Positions 49,070 to 57,819 of a DNA stretch of 64,000 nt are shown piece by piece. Numbering within the stretch: the first letter of the stretch is position 1; each line of letters begins with the position of its first letter. The DNA is taken from the NCBI GenBank assembly GCA_022483465.1, contig JAKVNF010000004.1:234001-298000 (forward strand), written 5' to 3'. The notes beneath the pieces are model-generated. The model ran no database searches. It was not told the origin of the DNA and saw nothing but the letters and a program-made list of their open reading frames with translations. This DNA comes from Lachnospiraceae bacterium. Lineage in GTDB: Bacteria > Bacillota > Clostridia > Lachnospirales > Lachnospiraceae. The translations under genes and the position numbers were made by a program.

Positions 49070-50215
49070 TTATGCGTCCTGGCCGTTCTCATAGACCCGC
49101 GGCACACGGGGGTTGATGTCGCAGACAAGCTCGTAGTTAAACCTGCCGGAGAGGTCCCCAAGGGCCTCGCAGGTGATGGTCTCGGATCCGTCCGTCCCGA
49201 TGAGGGTCACGAGGTCTCCCTCGGCGGCGCCGGGAATGTCCGAGATGTCCGCCATCAGCTGGTCCATGCAGATGCGCCCGAGAATCGGCGCCCGCTTTCC
49301 GCGGATCAGCACATATCCCTTGTTGGAGAGGCTCCTGGGATAGCCGTCGCCGTAGCCCACGCTGATCGTGGCCACCCGGGTCGTTTTGTCTGTGACAAAG
49401 GTCCCGCCGTAGCTCACCGCCCGGCCCGCCGGCAGATCCTTGACAAAGACCACGCGGCTGTACCAGGACAGAGCCGGCTGCAAAGACACGATGTCCTTTG
49501 GCACCTCCTCCGAGGGCCAGAGGCCGTAGAGCGTGATGCCCGCCCGGACAAGGTCCATGTCGTTCTCCGGGAAGCGGATGAGCCCGGCGCTGTTGTCGCA
49601 GTGCCGGATCGGGACGCGGTACCCGAGTTCCTGTTCAATCCGGTCCGTGAAGTGCCGGAACGCCTGGGCCTGGGTCATCGTGGGATCCGGGGAGAGCATG
49701 TCCGCCTTCGCAAAGTGGGTGAAGATCCCCTCCACCTGGATGCCGGGCGTCTCCAGGGCCTTTTTCACAAAGGAAAGGCCCCGATCATCCGGCGTGATGC
49801 CGATGCGGGACATGCCGGTGTCCACCGCCACGTGGACGGGAAAGGTCACCCCGGCCTTTTTGGCGGCGTCAGAGAGGGCAGAGAGCTGATCCTCCCGGAA
49901 GACCGCCGGGCGGATGCCAAGCCGCGCCTCCTCCTCATAGCAGGCGGGGAAGGTGTAGCCCAGGATCAGAACCGGCTTTTCCACGCCCGCCTCCCGGAGC
50001 GCACGCGCCTCCTCAAAGGTCGCAGTGCAGTACCCCCACAGATAGGGGAGAGGCTCCAGCGCCTGGGCAATGGCGGCGGCGCCGTGGCCGTAGCCGTCTG
50101 TCTTGATCACCGCTGCCATCTTCGTGCCGGGGGCGATGTTTTGGTGCATCGCCTCCATGTTTGCCCGGATGGCGGCAAGATCAATCTTCACATAGGTTCT
50201 GTCTGGTCCCTGCAC
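49070..50215 (-). CDS. alr: Alanine racemase
   Basis: A PLP enzyme of about 381 residues that makes D-alanine for peptidoglycan. The PLP lysine lies in AVIKTDGYGHGA (Lys about 38), the second catalytic Tyr in AVSYGGTFVTDK, and GYGDGYPRSLSN and ILGRICMDQ are further hallmarks. GTG 50215 is chosen because GGGAGG stands eight bases before it; GTG 50224, which overlaps the stop of the aminotransferase gene, is the alternative. The gene is cotranscribed with that aminotransferase. Confidence 0.95.
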   Translation of the reverse strand: MQGPDRTYVKIDLAAIRANMEAMHQNIAPGTKMAAVIKTDGYGHGAAAIAQALEPLPYLWGYCTATFEEARALREAGVEKPVLILGYTFPACYEEEARLGIRPAVFREDQLSALSDAAKKAGVTFPVHVAVDTGMSRIGITPDDRGLSFVKKALETPGIQVEGIFTHFAKADMLSPDPTMTQAQAFRHFTDRIEQELGYRVPIRHCDNSAGLIRFPENDMDLVRAGITLYGLWPSEEVPKDIVSLQPALSWYSRVVFVKDLPAGRAVSYGGTFVTDKTTRVATISVGYGDGYPRSLSNKGYVLIRGKRAPILGRICMDQLMADISDIPGAAEGDLVTLIGTDGSETITCEALGDLSGRFNYELVCDINPRVPRVYENGQDA

Positions 50216-50220
50216 CGCGC

Positions 50221-51396
50221 TCACCTCCCGCTCTCCAGGATGCCGCTTGCTGCAATCGCCTGCACCGCAAGGCGGATCTTGTCCGGGGGCAGGGTCAGCG
50301 CAAAGCGCACGTACCCCTCGCCCAGGGGACCGAAGGAGACGCCGGGCGTTGCGATGACGCCGGCCCTTGTCATCATCTCCTCCACGAACTGCATGGAGTT
50401 GCCGTGTCCCTCCGGGATCTTCGCCCAGACAAACATGCTGCCGTGGCTGTCGGGGACATCCCAGCCGATCCCGCGCAGGCCCCCGCAGAGGGCATCGCGC
50501 CGATCCTGGTAGTCCGCACACTGGGCCTTGACCGTGTCCGCAAGAGGGCCGGTCAGCGCCGCCACCGCTGCCTTCTGCAGCGGCAGGAACATGCCGAAGT
50601 CGATCTGGCTGCGGAGCTTTCGGAAGGCCGCCACCACATCGGGTCTGCCGATGCAGAAGCTGATCCGGGCGCCGGTCAGGTCAAAGCTCTTGGAGAGGGA
50701 GAAGAACTCCACGCCCACCTCGGCTGCTCCCTTGTGGGAGAGGAAGGATCCGCCGTACACGCCGTCAAAGATGATGTCGCTGTAGGCGTTGTCGTGGACG
50801 ATCAGAACGTCGTACTTCTTTGCGAAGGCGATGAGCTCCTCGTAGATGCCCGCCGCCGCGACGGACCCGGTGGGGTTCGAGGGGAGGGAGACAATCATGT
50901 ATTTGGCCTTTCTGGCCACGTCCTCCGGGATGTCCTTCACCCGGGGCAGGAAGCCCGTCTTTTCGGTCATCGGATAGTACCAGGGCTTGGCGCCTGCCAT
51001 CTGGGCGCCGGCGATGAACACCGGGTAGCAGGGAGAGGGCAGGATCACCGTATCCCCCTCATCGCAGAGGGCGAGCGGCAGATGTCCCATGCCCTCCTCG
51101 GAGCCGTAGCAGCTGCAGATCATGTCCGGGGTCAGGTCCACCCCGTACCGCTTCTTATAGTAGCTGCACACCGCCGCGAGCATCTCCGGCGTATCGCGCA
51201 GCGCGTACTTCCAGTTGGCGGGATCCTGCGCGGCCTCGATCAGGGCATCCCGGATGTACTTGGGGGTGGGGAAGTCCGGGGTTCCCACCGACAGGTTGTA
51301 GATGGTCTTTCCCTCAGCCTCGAGCTTGAGTTTCTTCTCATTCAGGGAGGCAAAGATCTCGTCCCCGAACCGGTCCATTCGTTTGCTGAACTGCAT
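50221..51396 (-). CDS. PLP-dependent class-I aminotransferase (DapL/AspC-like)
   Basis: A 391-residue fold-type-I aminotransferase. The PLP lysine lies in SLSKSFDLTGARISF (about 235), SLPSNPTGS gives the Asn, HDNAYSDI the Asp and FVRFAL-type VRFALTLP the carboxylate-binding Arg near the end. The sequence style (YNLSVGTPDFPTP at about 33) is that of LL-diaminopimelate or related aminotransferases. Next to alr it could serve alanine or diaminopimelate supply for the cell wall. The substrate is not fixed by sequence. Confidence 0.85.
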   Translation of the reverse strand: MQFSKRMDRFGDEIFASLNEKKLKLEAEGKTIYNLSVGTPDFPTPKYIRDALIEAAQDPANWKYALRDTPEMLAAVCSYYKKRYGVDLTPDMICSCYGSEEGMGHLPLALCDEGDTVILPSPCYPVFIAGAQMAGAKPWYYPMTEKTGFLPRVKDIPEDVARKAKYMIVSLPSNPTGSVAAAGIYEELIAFAKKYDVLIVHDNAYSDIIFDGVYGGSFLSHKGAAEVGVEFFSLSKSFDLTGARISFCIGRPDVVAAFRKLRSQIDFGMFLPLQKAAVAALTGPLADTVKAQCADYQDRRDALCGGLRGIGWDVPDSHGSMFVWAKIPEGHGNSMQFVEEMMTRAGVIATPGVSFGPLGEGYVRFALTLPPDKIRLAVQAIAASGILESGR

Positions 51397-51465
51397 GTCG
51401 CGCCTTCTTTCCTTGGGATTTGCGTTTGCCTGTTATGATACTCCATTTCCCCGGGCTTGGGTATG

Positions 51466-51492
51466 CAAAAAACGCATCCCCGAGGGGATGCG
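51466..51492 (-). terminator. Terminator of the MarR-ABC exporter operon
   Basis: On the minus strand CGCATCCCC-tc-GGGGATGCG is followed by TTTTTT. Confidence 0.85.
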
Positions 51493-51520
51493 TCTTGGTT
51501 TGGGATTTCGGTTATGCGGC

Positions 51521-53476
51521 TCACTCGAGCTCGAAGGCGCCGGTGTAGAGCTGGTAATAGGTGCCCTTCTGCTCCAGGAGCTGTTCGTGGGTGCCCCGCT
51601 CGATGATGCGGCCGTGGTCCAGGACCATGATCGCGTTGCTGTTGCGGACCGTGGAGAGCCGGTGGGCGATGACAAACACCGTCCTGCCCCTCATCAGGTT
51701 GTCCATGCCCTGCTGCACCAGGGCCTCGGTTCTGGTGTCGATGGAGCTGGTCGCCTCGTCGAGGATCATGACCGGCGGATCCGCCACCGCCGCCCGGGCG
51801 ATGGAGAGGAGCTGGCGCTGGCCCTGGGAGAGCCTTGCGCCGTTTCCGGTCAGCATGGTGTCATAGCCGTCGGGCAGGCGTCGGATGAAGTCATCCGCGT
51901 TGGCAAGCTTTGCCGCGGCGATGCACTCCTCGTCCGTCGCGTCCAGGCGCCCGTAGCGGATGTTCTCCAGCACGGTCCCGGTGAAGAGGTTCACATCCTG
52001 CAGGACGATGCCCAGGGACCGCCGCAGATCCGGCTTCTTGATCTTTCCGATGTTGATGCCGTCGTAGCGGATCTTGCCTTCCTGGATGTCGTAGAAGCGG
52101 TTGATCAGGTTGGTGATCGTCGTCTTGCCCGCGCCGGTGGCGCCGACGAAGGCGATCTTCTGTCCGGGCTTTGCGTACAGCGTCACGTCGTGCAGGATCT
52201 GCCGGTCCGGCTGGTAGCCGAAGTTGACGTGCTCCATCTCGATGTCGCCCTGCAGCTCCTGGTAGGTGGTGGTGTCCGTCGCCCTGTGGTAGTGCTTCCA
52301 AGCCCAGAGACCGGTCTTCTCCGCGGTCTCGGTGATGTTCCCGTCCGCATCCTTCTCGGCATTGACCAGCATCACGTAGCCCTCATCCGCCTCGGGTGCC
52401 TCATTCATCAGGGCAAAAACTCTGCCCGCGCCCGCAAGGCCCATCGCGATCAGGGAGACCTGGTTGGAGATCTGGGCGATCGTCTGGGTCAGCTGCCGGG
52501 ACATGGACAGGAAGGAGACGATGATGCCGGCGGTGATGGTGTCCGCCCCGACCAGGCTGATGTTGACCGCGTGGGAGAACACGAGGAGGCCGCCCAGGAT
52601 GGCCAGCAGCACGTAGGTGATGTTGCCGAGGTTGTTCAGGATCGGCATCAGGACGTTGCCGGCCGCATTGGCCCGCTCACTGTCGGAGAACAGTGCGTCG
52701 TTGAGCCGGTCAAAGTCCTCCTTCGAGCGCGTCTCGTGGTTGAAGACCTTGACGACCCGCGCGCCGTTCATCTGCTCCTCGATGTAGCCCTCGACGGAGG
52801 CGAGGGACTTCTGCTGCCTGGTCATGTAGGTGCTGCTCTCGCCGCCGATCTTTCCGGTCAGGGCCAGCATCAGCCAGATCATGACGCCGACCACCAGGGT
52901 CAGCCAGATGCTGTAGTACAGCATCATGAAGATGATCGCTAAAATCGTGACGCTGCACTGGACGAACATCGGCATGCTCTGTCCGATCATCTGTCGGATC
53001 GCATCCGTGTCGTTCGTGTAGGTACTCATGATGTCGCCGTGGGCGTGGGTGTCGAAGTAGCGGATGGGAAGGGTCTCCATCCGGTCAAACATGTCGTCCC
53101 GCATGTGGCAGAGGGTGCCCTGGGTGACGGTCGCCATGATGCGGCTGTAGATCAAGGAGGCCAGCACGCCGACCACGTAGATGATCGCCATGGAGAGCAG
53201 AATCCCCGCGAACTTCCCGGCGACGAAGGCAAAGCCGCTTGTCACGCCGGGGGTGATGACCTCATCGATCAGACGCTGCAGAAACACCGTGGCCACCGTC
53301 CCGGAGAGGGCGCTCAAAATGATGCAGATGACCACCACCATAAGCCTTGCCCGGTAGTAGCGGAACAGGTAGGCGAGAAGCCGCTTTCCGGTGCCCGGCG
53401 CGGCCGCCTGCCGCATGCTCTTGAAACTGGCGGGGCCCCGCTGTCCCCTGGGGCCCCTGGTCTTTTCCTGTGCCAT
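51521..53476 (-). CDS. Heterodimeric ABC exporter half, canonical ATP site subunit
   Basis: A 651-residue fusion of a six-helix transmembrane domain (about 35-330) and an ATPase domain (about 400-640). Walker A is FVGATGAGKTT, the signature LSQGQRQLL, and Walker B VMILDEATSSID with the catalytic Glu present. H-loop: FVIAHRLST. An unusual insert of about 35 residues (AEKDADGNITETAEKTG) precedes the ATPase domain. The start overlaps the stop of its partner gene by one base. Together they should export a hydrophobic compound under MarR control. Confidence 0.93.
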   Translation of the reverse strand: MAQEKTRGPRGQRGPASFKSMRQAAAPGTGKRLLAYLFRYYRARLMVVVICIILSALSGTVATVFLQRLIDEVITPGVTSGFAFVAGKFAGILLSMAIIYVVGVLASLIYSRIMATVTQGTLCHMRDDMFDRMETLPIRYFDTHAHGDIMSTYTNDTDAIRQMIGQSMPMFVQCSVTILAIIFMMLYYSIWLTLVVGVMIWLMLALTGKIGGESSTYMTRQQKSLASVEGYIEEQMNGARVVKVFNHETRSKEDFDRLNDALFSDSERANAAGNVLMPILNNLGNITYVLLAILGGLLVFSHAVNISLVGADTITAGIIVSFLSMSRQLTQTIAQISNQVSLIAMGLAGAGRVFALMNEAPEADEGYVMLVNAEKDADGNITETAEKTGLWAWKHYHRATDTTTYQELQGDIEMEHVNFGYQPDRQILHDVTLYAKPGQKIAFVGATGAGKTTITNLINRFYDIQEGKIRYDGINIGKIKKPDLRRSLGIVLQDVNLFTGTVLENIRYGRLDATDEECIAAAKLANADDFIRRLPDGYDTMLTGNGARLSQGQRQLLSIARAAVADPPVMILDEATSSIDTRTEALVQQGMDNLMRGRTVFVIAHRLSTVRNSNAIMVLDHGRIIERGTHEQLLEQKGTYYQLYTGAFELE

Positions 53477-55233
53477 CAGCCCGCCTCCTTTCTTCCGGCT
53501 CCGGTCTGGGAGTCATAAATCTCGCGGTAGATGCCGCCCTTGGCAAGGAGCGATTCGTGATTTCCCTGCTCCGCGATCCTGCCGCCCTCCATGACCAGGA
53601 TGGTGTCGCAGTCCTGCACCGAGGTGATGCGCTGGGCGATGATGATCTTCGTGGTGTCCGGGATCTCCTCGGCAAAGGCCTTGCGGATCAGGGCATCGGT
53701 TCTCGTGTCCACGGCGGAGGTGGAGTCATCGAGGATCAGGATCTTCGGCTTCTTCAGCAGGGCTCTGGCGATGCACAGGCGCTGCTTCTGTCCGCCGGAG
53801 ACGTTGGTGCCGCCCTGCTCGATCCAGGTGTCGTACTTGTCCGGCATCTGCTGGATGAACTCATCCGCACAGGCGAGTCTGCAGCAGCGCTCCACCTCCT
53901 CCTGTGTGGCGTTGGGGTTGCCCCAGCGCATGTTTTCGAGGATCGTGCCGGAGAAGAGGACGTTCTTCTGCAGCACCACGGCCACCGCATCCCGCAGGGC
54001 CACCAGGTCGTAGTGCTTCACGTCCTTGCCGCCCACGCGCACGGTCCCTTCTGTGGCATCGTAGAGCCGCGGGATCAGCTGGATCAGCGTGGTCTTGGAG
54101 GAGCCGGTGCCGCCGATGATGCCCACACTGGTCCCGGAGGGGATGTGCAGGTCGATGTCGGAGAGGGCCCAGTTCTTGCTGCGGGCCGCATAGCAAAAGC
54201 TCACGTGGTCAAAGTCGATGCTCCCATCCGGCACCACCTCGTCCGCGTTGGCCGGGGAGACCAGGGTGGGCTCGTAGACCAGGACCTCGGAGATACGCAG
54301 TGCCGACTCCTGCGCCATGGAGACCATGACGAAGATCATCGAGAGCATCATGATGGCGGAGAGGATCTGCACGCCATAGGTGATCAGAGAGAAGAGACCG
54401 CCGGTCGTGAACCCGGTCCCGCCGGTGCGGATGATCAGGCTCGCACCGACGTAGGAGACCAGAAGCATTGCCGTGTACAGGCAGGCGTTCATGGCCGGGG
54501 TGTTCCAGGCGAGGATCTTCTCCGCCATGGTGAAGTCCTGCCGGACCTCCTCCGAGGCCTTGTGGAACTTGTCCCGCTCGTGGTCCTCCCGGACAAAGGC
54601 CTTGACGACCCGGATGCCGGAGACGTTCTCCTCGACGCTCTCGTTCATGGCATCATACTTCTTGAAGATCCGGTTGAAGATCGGCATGACCTTCGCGTTG
54701 ATCCCGAAGATGATGACGCCCAGAACCGGCACCATGGCGAGGAAGATCAGGGACATTCTGGCGTTGATCGAAAAGCTCATGATCAGCGAGAAGATCATCA
54801 TCAGCGGGGTGCGGACCGCAATCCGGATGATCATCTGGTACGCGTTCTGCACGTTGGTGACATCCGTGGTCATACGGGTCACCAAAGAGCTCGTCGAAAA
54901 CTTGTCCACGTCCTGGAAGGAGAGGTCCTGCACCTTGGCGAACAGGTCCTTCCGAAGGTTCTTTGCAAAGCCCGCGCTGGCCGTCGCCGCAAACCGGCCG
55001 GAGAGAAAACCGCAGGCCAAAGAGCACATGGCAAGGGCCAGCAGCACCGCGCCGTACCGGAGGATCGGCTGCACGGAGCTGCCCGCCAGGTCATCGACCA
55101 GCTTTGCCATGACAAAGGGCAGAATGCACTCAAGGCACACCTCCCCTGCCACAAACAAAGGCGTCAGGATGGAGGACTTCTTGTATTCCCGGATGCTCTT
55201 CCCGAGGACTTGGAGCACTTCCCCGAGACTCAT
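53476..55233 (-). CDS. Heterodimeric ABC exporter half, degenerate ATP site subunit
   Basis: A 585-residue transmembrane/ATPase fusion. Walker A reads GGTGSSKTT, the signature VSGGQKQRL, and Walker B ILILDDSTSAVD, with Asp in place of the catalytic Glu. The H-loop reads IIAQRITSV, with Gln instead of His. Both changes are those of the degenerate site of heterodimeric exporters such as TM287/288 and BmrCD. ATG 55233 lies eight bases past the marR stop; a frame open to 55410 overlaps marR and is not used. Confidence 0.93.
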   Translation of the reverse strand: MSLGEVLQVLGKSIREYKKSSILTPLFVAGEVCLECILPFVMAKLVDDLAGSSVQPILRYGAVLLALAMCSLACGFLSGRFAATASAGFAKNLRKDLFAKVQDLSFQDVDKFSTSSLVTRMTTDVTNVQNAYQMIIRIAVRTPLMMIFSLIMSFSINARMSLIFLAMVPVLGVIIFGINAKVMPIFNRIFKKYDAMNESVEENVSGIRVVKAFVREDHERDKFHKASEEVRQDFTMAEKILAWNTPAMNACLYTAMLLVSYVGASLIIRTGGTGFTTGGLFSLITYGVQILSAIMMLSMIFVMVSMAQESALRISEVLVYEPTLVSPANADEVVPDGSIDFDHVSFCYAARSKNWALSDIDLHIPSGTSVGIIGGTGSSKTTLIQLIPRLYDATEGTVRVGGKDVKHYDLVALRDAVAVVLQKNVLFSGTILENMRWGNPNATQEEVERCCRLACADEFIQQMPDKYDTWIEQGGTNVSGGQKQRLCIARALLKKPKILILDDSTSAVDTRTDALIRKAFAEEIPDTTKIIIAQRITSVQDCDTILVMEGGRIAEQGNHESLLAKGGIYREIYDSQTGAGRKEAG

Positions 55234-55240
55234 CTGGTTC

Positions 55241-55711
55241 TCACTTTTCTTCTTTTTCACACGCTTCTCCCTTCTTTTCCTCTTCTTCGGTGTTGTCCAG
55301 GATACGGCAGAGGTACTGGCGCAGCTGCTCCCGCTCCGCGTCCGAAAAACCGCGGACCAGCATCCGGTCCATTTCCCTGCGCCCCGCACCCAGCTGCACC
55401 CCCACGTCATAGGCCTTCTGGGTCATGGTCACGATGCGGTTGCGCCGATCCCGGCTGTCGATCTCCACCGTGACAAAGCCCTTCTCCTGCAGTCTCGACA
55501 CGATGCCGATGACCGTGGGGTGGGAGACCGCAAAGTGCTCCTCCAAAAGGCGCTGGGAAGTGCTGCCGCCGCTCTCCTCCAGAAATCCCAGATAGTGCAC
55601 CTGCGTCCCGGTCAGGCCAAAGGCCGCAAAGGAGCGGTCTGCCATGCTCCGGATCCGGTCGGTGATGGTCTTCAGAATAAAGCCGATGTCCTGCGTCTGT
55701 TCCTGTTCCAT
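55241..55711 (-). CDS. MarR-family regulator of the ABC exporter operon
   Basis: A 156-residue winged-helix regulator. The recognition helix lies in FAVSHPTVIGIVSRLQEKGF (about 60-79) and the wing in DSRDRRNRIVTMT (D-x-R-x-R pattern). It is the first gene before the two ABC halves and has a double dyad in its own promoter, so it most likely represses the operon and responds to the exported drug. The C-terminal tail is acidic and lysine-rich. Confidence 0.92.
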   Translation of the reverse strand: MEQEQTQDIGFILKTITDRIRSMADRSFAAFGLTGTQVHYLGFLEESGGSTSQRLLEEHFAVSHPTVIGIVSRLQEKGFVTVEIDSRDRRNRIVTMTQKAYDVGVQLGAGRREMDRMLVRGFSDAEREQLRQYLCRILDNTEEEEKKGEACEKEEK

Positions 55712-55743
55712 GATGGACTGCCTCCGTCATACAAGTCTAATTC

Positions 55744-55770
55744 GTAGCCTGCTACACTGTAGTGTGCTAC
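55744..55770 (-). promoter_or_regulatory. Double-dyad operator of the MarR-ABC operon
   Basis: GTAGC-ct-GCTAC (55744-55755) and GTAG-tgt-GCTAC (55759-55770) are adjacent inverted repeats with almost the same half sites, directly downstream of the -10 box. Confidence 0.65.
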
Positions 55771-55799
55771 ATAATAGAAAAATTCCAGAGGAAGGTCAA
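55771..55799 (-). promoter_or_regulatory. Promoter of the MarR-ABC operon
   Basis: On the minus strand TTGACC (55799-55794), a 17-bp spacer and TATTAT (55776-55771). Confidence 0.75.
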
Positions 55800-55839
55800 G
55801 AAGGAGATTTGTAAAAAGTCTGTGAAGATTCCAAGGCGC

Positions 55840-55877
55840 AAAAAAATCCGGACGCCCTGAGGTGTCCGGACTTTTTT
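55840..55877 (-). terminator. Terminator after the lactate dehydrogenase gene
   Basis: TCCGGAC (55847-55853) pairs with GTCCGGA (55864-55870), flanked by A7 and T6 runs, so it works in both directions. Confidence 0.8.
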
Positions 55878-55935
55878 GCGGTCCCGTCGTTTTTCGAATA
55901 TGTAAGATGTGAGGACGAATTCTGGTTCCGTGGGA

Positions 55936-56913
55936 TCAGTCCGCCAGTTTCTTCTCGATCTTTTGTGCCTCGTCGATCAGCTCCCGCAGGTGCCTGTGGC
56001 AGATCTCCAGGTCCCGCTTTCCCTGCTCATCCAGGGTCAGCTCAATCGTCTGCTCGATGCCATCCCGCCCCACCACGCAGGGAAGGCTCATGGCGACATC
56101 CGAGATGCCGTACTGGCCGGTCATGACCGTGGAGATCGGCACCACGCTGTGCTCATTGCGCACCACGGCGCCGATGAGCCGGCAGGCGGCGACGGCAACG
56201 CCAGCGCTGGTGTAGCCCTTGAGCTGCACGATGTTGGGCCCGATCACCTTGGTGTCGTGCAGGAGCTTCTCCCGGTCCGGCGCTGCCACCAGCCCGAACT
56301 TCTTCTCCATCTCCTCCACCGGGACGCCAACGATGTTCACGGTGTTCCAGGGGATGAAGGAGGTGGCCCCGTGCTCGCCCAGGACAAAACCGGTCACGTT
56401 TTTGGCATCCACGCCGCAGAGGTCCCCCAGCATCCGGTTGAACCGGGCGGTGTCGAGGAGCGTCCCCGTGCCGAAGATCCGGGAGACCGGATAGTGGTAC
56501 TTCTTTGCCATCACGTAGGTCAGCACGTCCAGGGGATTGGAGATCATGATGATCACCGCCTCCTTCGTGAAGTGGGTGATCTTGGCGAAGATGCCGTCGA
56601 TGATCTCCACGTTGGCCTGCAGAAGGGAGTTCCGGTCCTGGGAGCCGCCGGGCACAATCGAGGGGCCCGCGGTGATCACGATCACGTGGGCATCCCGGCA
56701 GTCCTCGTAGTCCCCAACCCGGACGCTGGCGTTGGTGCTGTACTCAAAGGCGGTGGTGTGGCTCGCATCGAGCACCGCGCCGAGGGCCTTATCCCGGTTG
56801 CGGTTCACCATCACGATGTCCGTCAGAAGGTTCATGCGCAGGGCGGCATTGAGCACGGCATCGCCGACCTTGCCCGCCCCGATGATCACCAGTTTTCCGT
56901 AGGTCACTGACAT
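55936..56913 (-). CDS. L-lactate/2-hydroxyacid dehydrogenase (LDH/MDH superfamily)
   Basis: A 325-residue NAD-dependent dehydrogenase. The dinucleotide motif is VIIGAGKVGDAVL (about 9), NPLDV at about 125, and the active-site region GEHGATSF has the catalytic His (about 178). GTGTLLDTARF is typical of LDH-like enzymes. The mobile loop reads PGGSQDRNS, so the residue that normally distinguishes lactate from malate is not clear-cut; L-2-hydroxyisocaproate dehydrogenase is an alternative. Its start overlaps the folD stop by ten bases. Confidence 0.88.
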   Translation of the reverse strand: MSVTYGKLVIIGAGKVGDAVLNAALRMNLLTDIVMVNRNRDKALGAVLDASHTTAFEYSTNASVRVGDYEDCRDAHVIVITAGPSIVPGGSQDRNSLLQANVEIIDGIFAKITHFTKEAVIIMISNPLDVLTYVMAKKYHYPVSRIFGTGTLLDTARFNRMLGDLCGVDAKNVTGFVLGEHGATSFIPWNTVNIVGVPVEEMEKKFGLVAAPDREKLLHDTKVIGPNIVQLKGYTSAGVAVAACRLIGAVVRNEHSVVPISTVMTGQYGISDVAMSLPCVVGRDGIEQTIELTLDEQGKRDLEICHRHLRELIDEAQKIEKKLAD

Positions 56914-57782
56914 TTCTTTTGGTCTCCTCCCTGTGCGCTCTGCGCCGCGGCTGCCTCTGCCAGGTGAGCTGCAAGAACCGAAGTCGTGACAGCGCCGACG
57001 CCGCCCGGCACCGGGGTGTAGGCGCCCGCCAGGGTCTCCTCCGCCTCCCGGTCTACATCTCCCGTGAGCTTTCCGTTCTCATCCACGTTGATCCCGACGT
57101 CCACGAGGGTCTGTCCCATGCCGAGGCACTCCCGGGTCACCGTGTGGGGATGGCCCGCCGCGGCAACGATCAGGTCCGCCTCCCGAAGCAGCGCGGGGAG
57201 GTCCCGGGTCCTCGTGTGGGCGATCGTGACCGTCGCGTTCTTTGCGAGAAGGAGCATGGCAGCGGGTTTTCCGATCACCGTGCTGCGGCCCACCACCACG
57301 GCCCGCTTTCCGGTGCAGTCATAGCCGTAGTAGTCCAGGATCCGGATCACTGCCTCCGCGGTGCAGGGGGCAAACCCGCCCGCCTTGCCGGCAAAGACCC
57401 CGGCCAGGGAGGCATCCGTCACGCAGTCCAGGTCCTTCTCCGGGGCGATCTCCTGCAGAATCCCGTGCTCGTCCATTCCCTTGGGGAGCGGGCGAAACAG
57501 CAGGATCCCGTGGATCTGCGGGCTGGCGTTGACCTCCCGCACCACATCCCGCAGACCCTGCTCCGAGACGTCCTCCGGAAGGAGGAACTTCTCCACCCGG
57601 ATGCCGACCTTCTCACAGCGCTTGACGAGCCCCTTCTCATAGGAAAGATCCGCCGCCTTCTCTCCGACGCGGATCACCCCGATGGTCGGCTGAATCCCCG
57701 CCTCAATAAGGCGCGAGACCTCTGCCGCGGTCTTCTGGTCCAGATCCTGTGCCACTTCTTTTCCGGTCCACTTCTGTGCCAT
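56904..57782 (-). CDS. folD: Bifunctional methylene-THF dehydrogenase/methenyl-THF cyclohydrolase
   Basis: A 292-residue FolD, converting 5,10-methylene-THF to 10-formyl-THF. The substrate region is SYEKGLVKRCEKVGI (about 47), ILLFRPLPKGMD with a conserved Pro-Leu-Pro (about 93), the NADP motif VVVGRSTVIGKPAAMLL (about 167) and the C-terminal TPVPGGVGAVTTSVL. LFRPLPK replaces the more common LQLPLP. ATG 57782 has AAGGAAG before it. It lies between fchA and the dehydrogenase gene, and feeds the same C1 pool as metF. Confidence 0.95.
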   Translation of the reverse strand: MAQKWTGKEVAQDLDQKTAAEVSRLIEAGIQPTIGVIRVGEKAADLSYEKGLVKRCEKVGIRVEKFLLPEDVSEQGLRDVVREVNASPQIHGILLFRPLPKGMDEHGILQEIAPEKDLDCVTDASLAGVFAGKAGGFAPCTAEAVIRILDYYGYDCTGKRAVVVGRSTVIGKPAAMLLLAKNATVTIAHTRTRDLPALLREADLIVAAAGHPHTVTRECLGMGQTLVDVGINVDENGKLTGDVDREAEETLAGAYTPVPGGVGAVTTSVLAAHLAEAAAAQSAQGGDQKKCQ

Positions 57783-57819
57783 GTCTTCCTTCCCGGCCGC
57801 TCTCCGGCCCATGCTCTCT

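Noticed and set aside
56904-57812. folD start at 57812
   Set aside because: ATG 57782 has AAGGAAG before it and the preceding ten codons are not conserved in the family.
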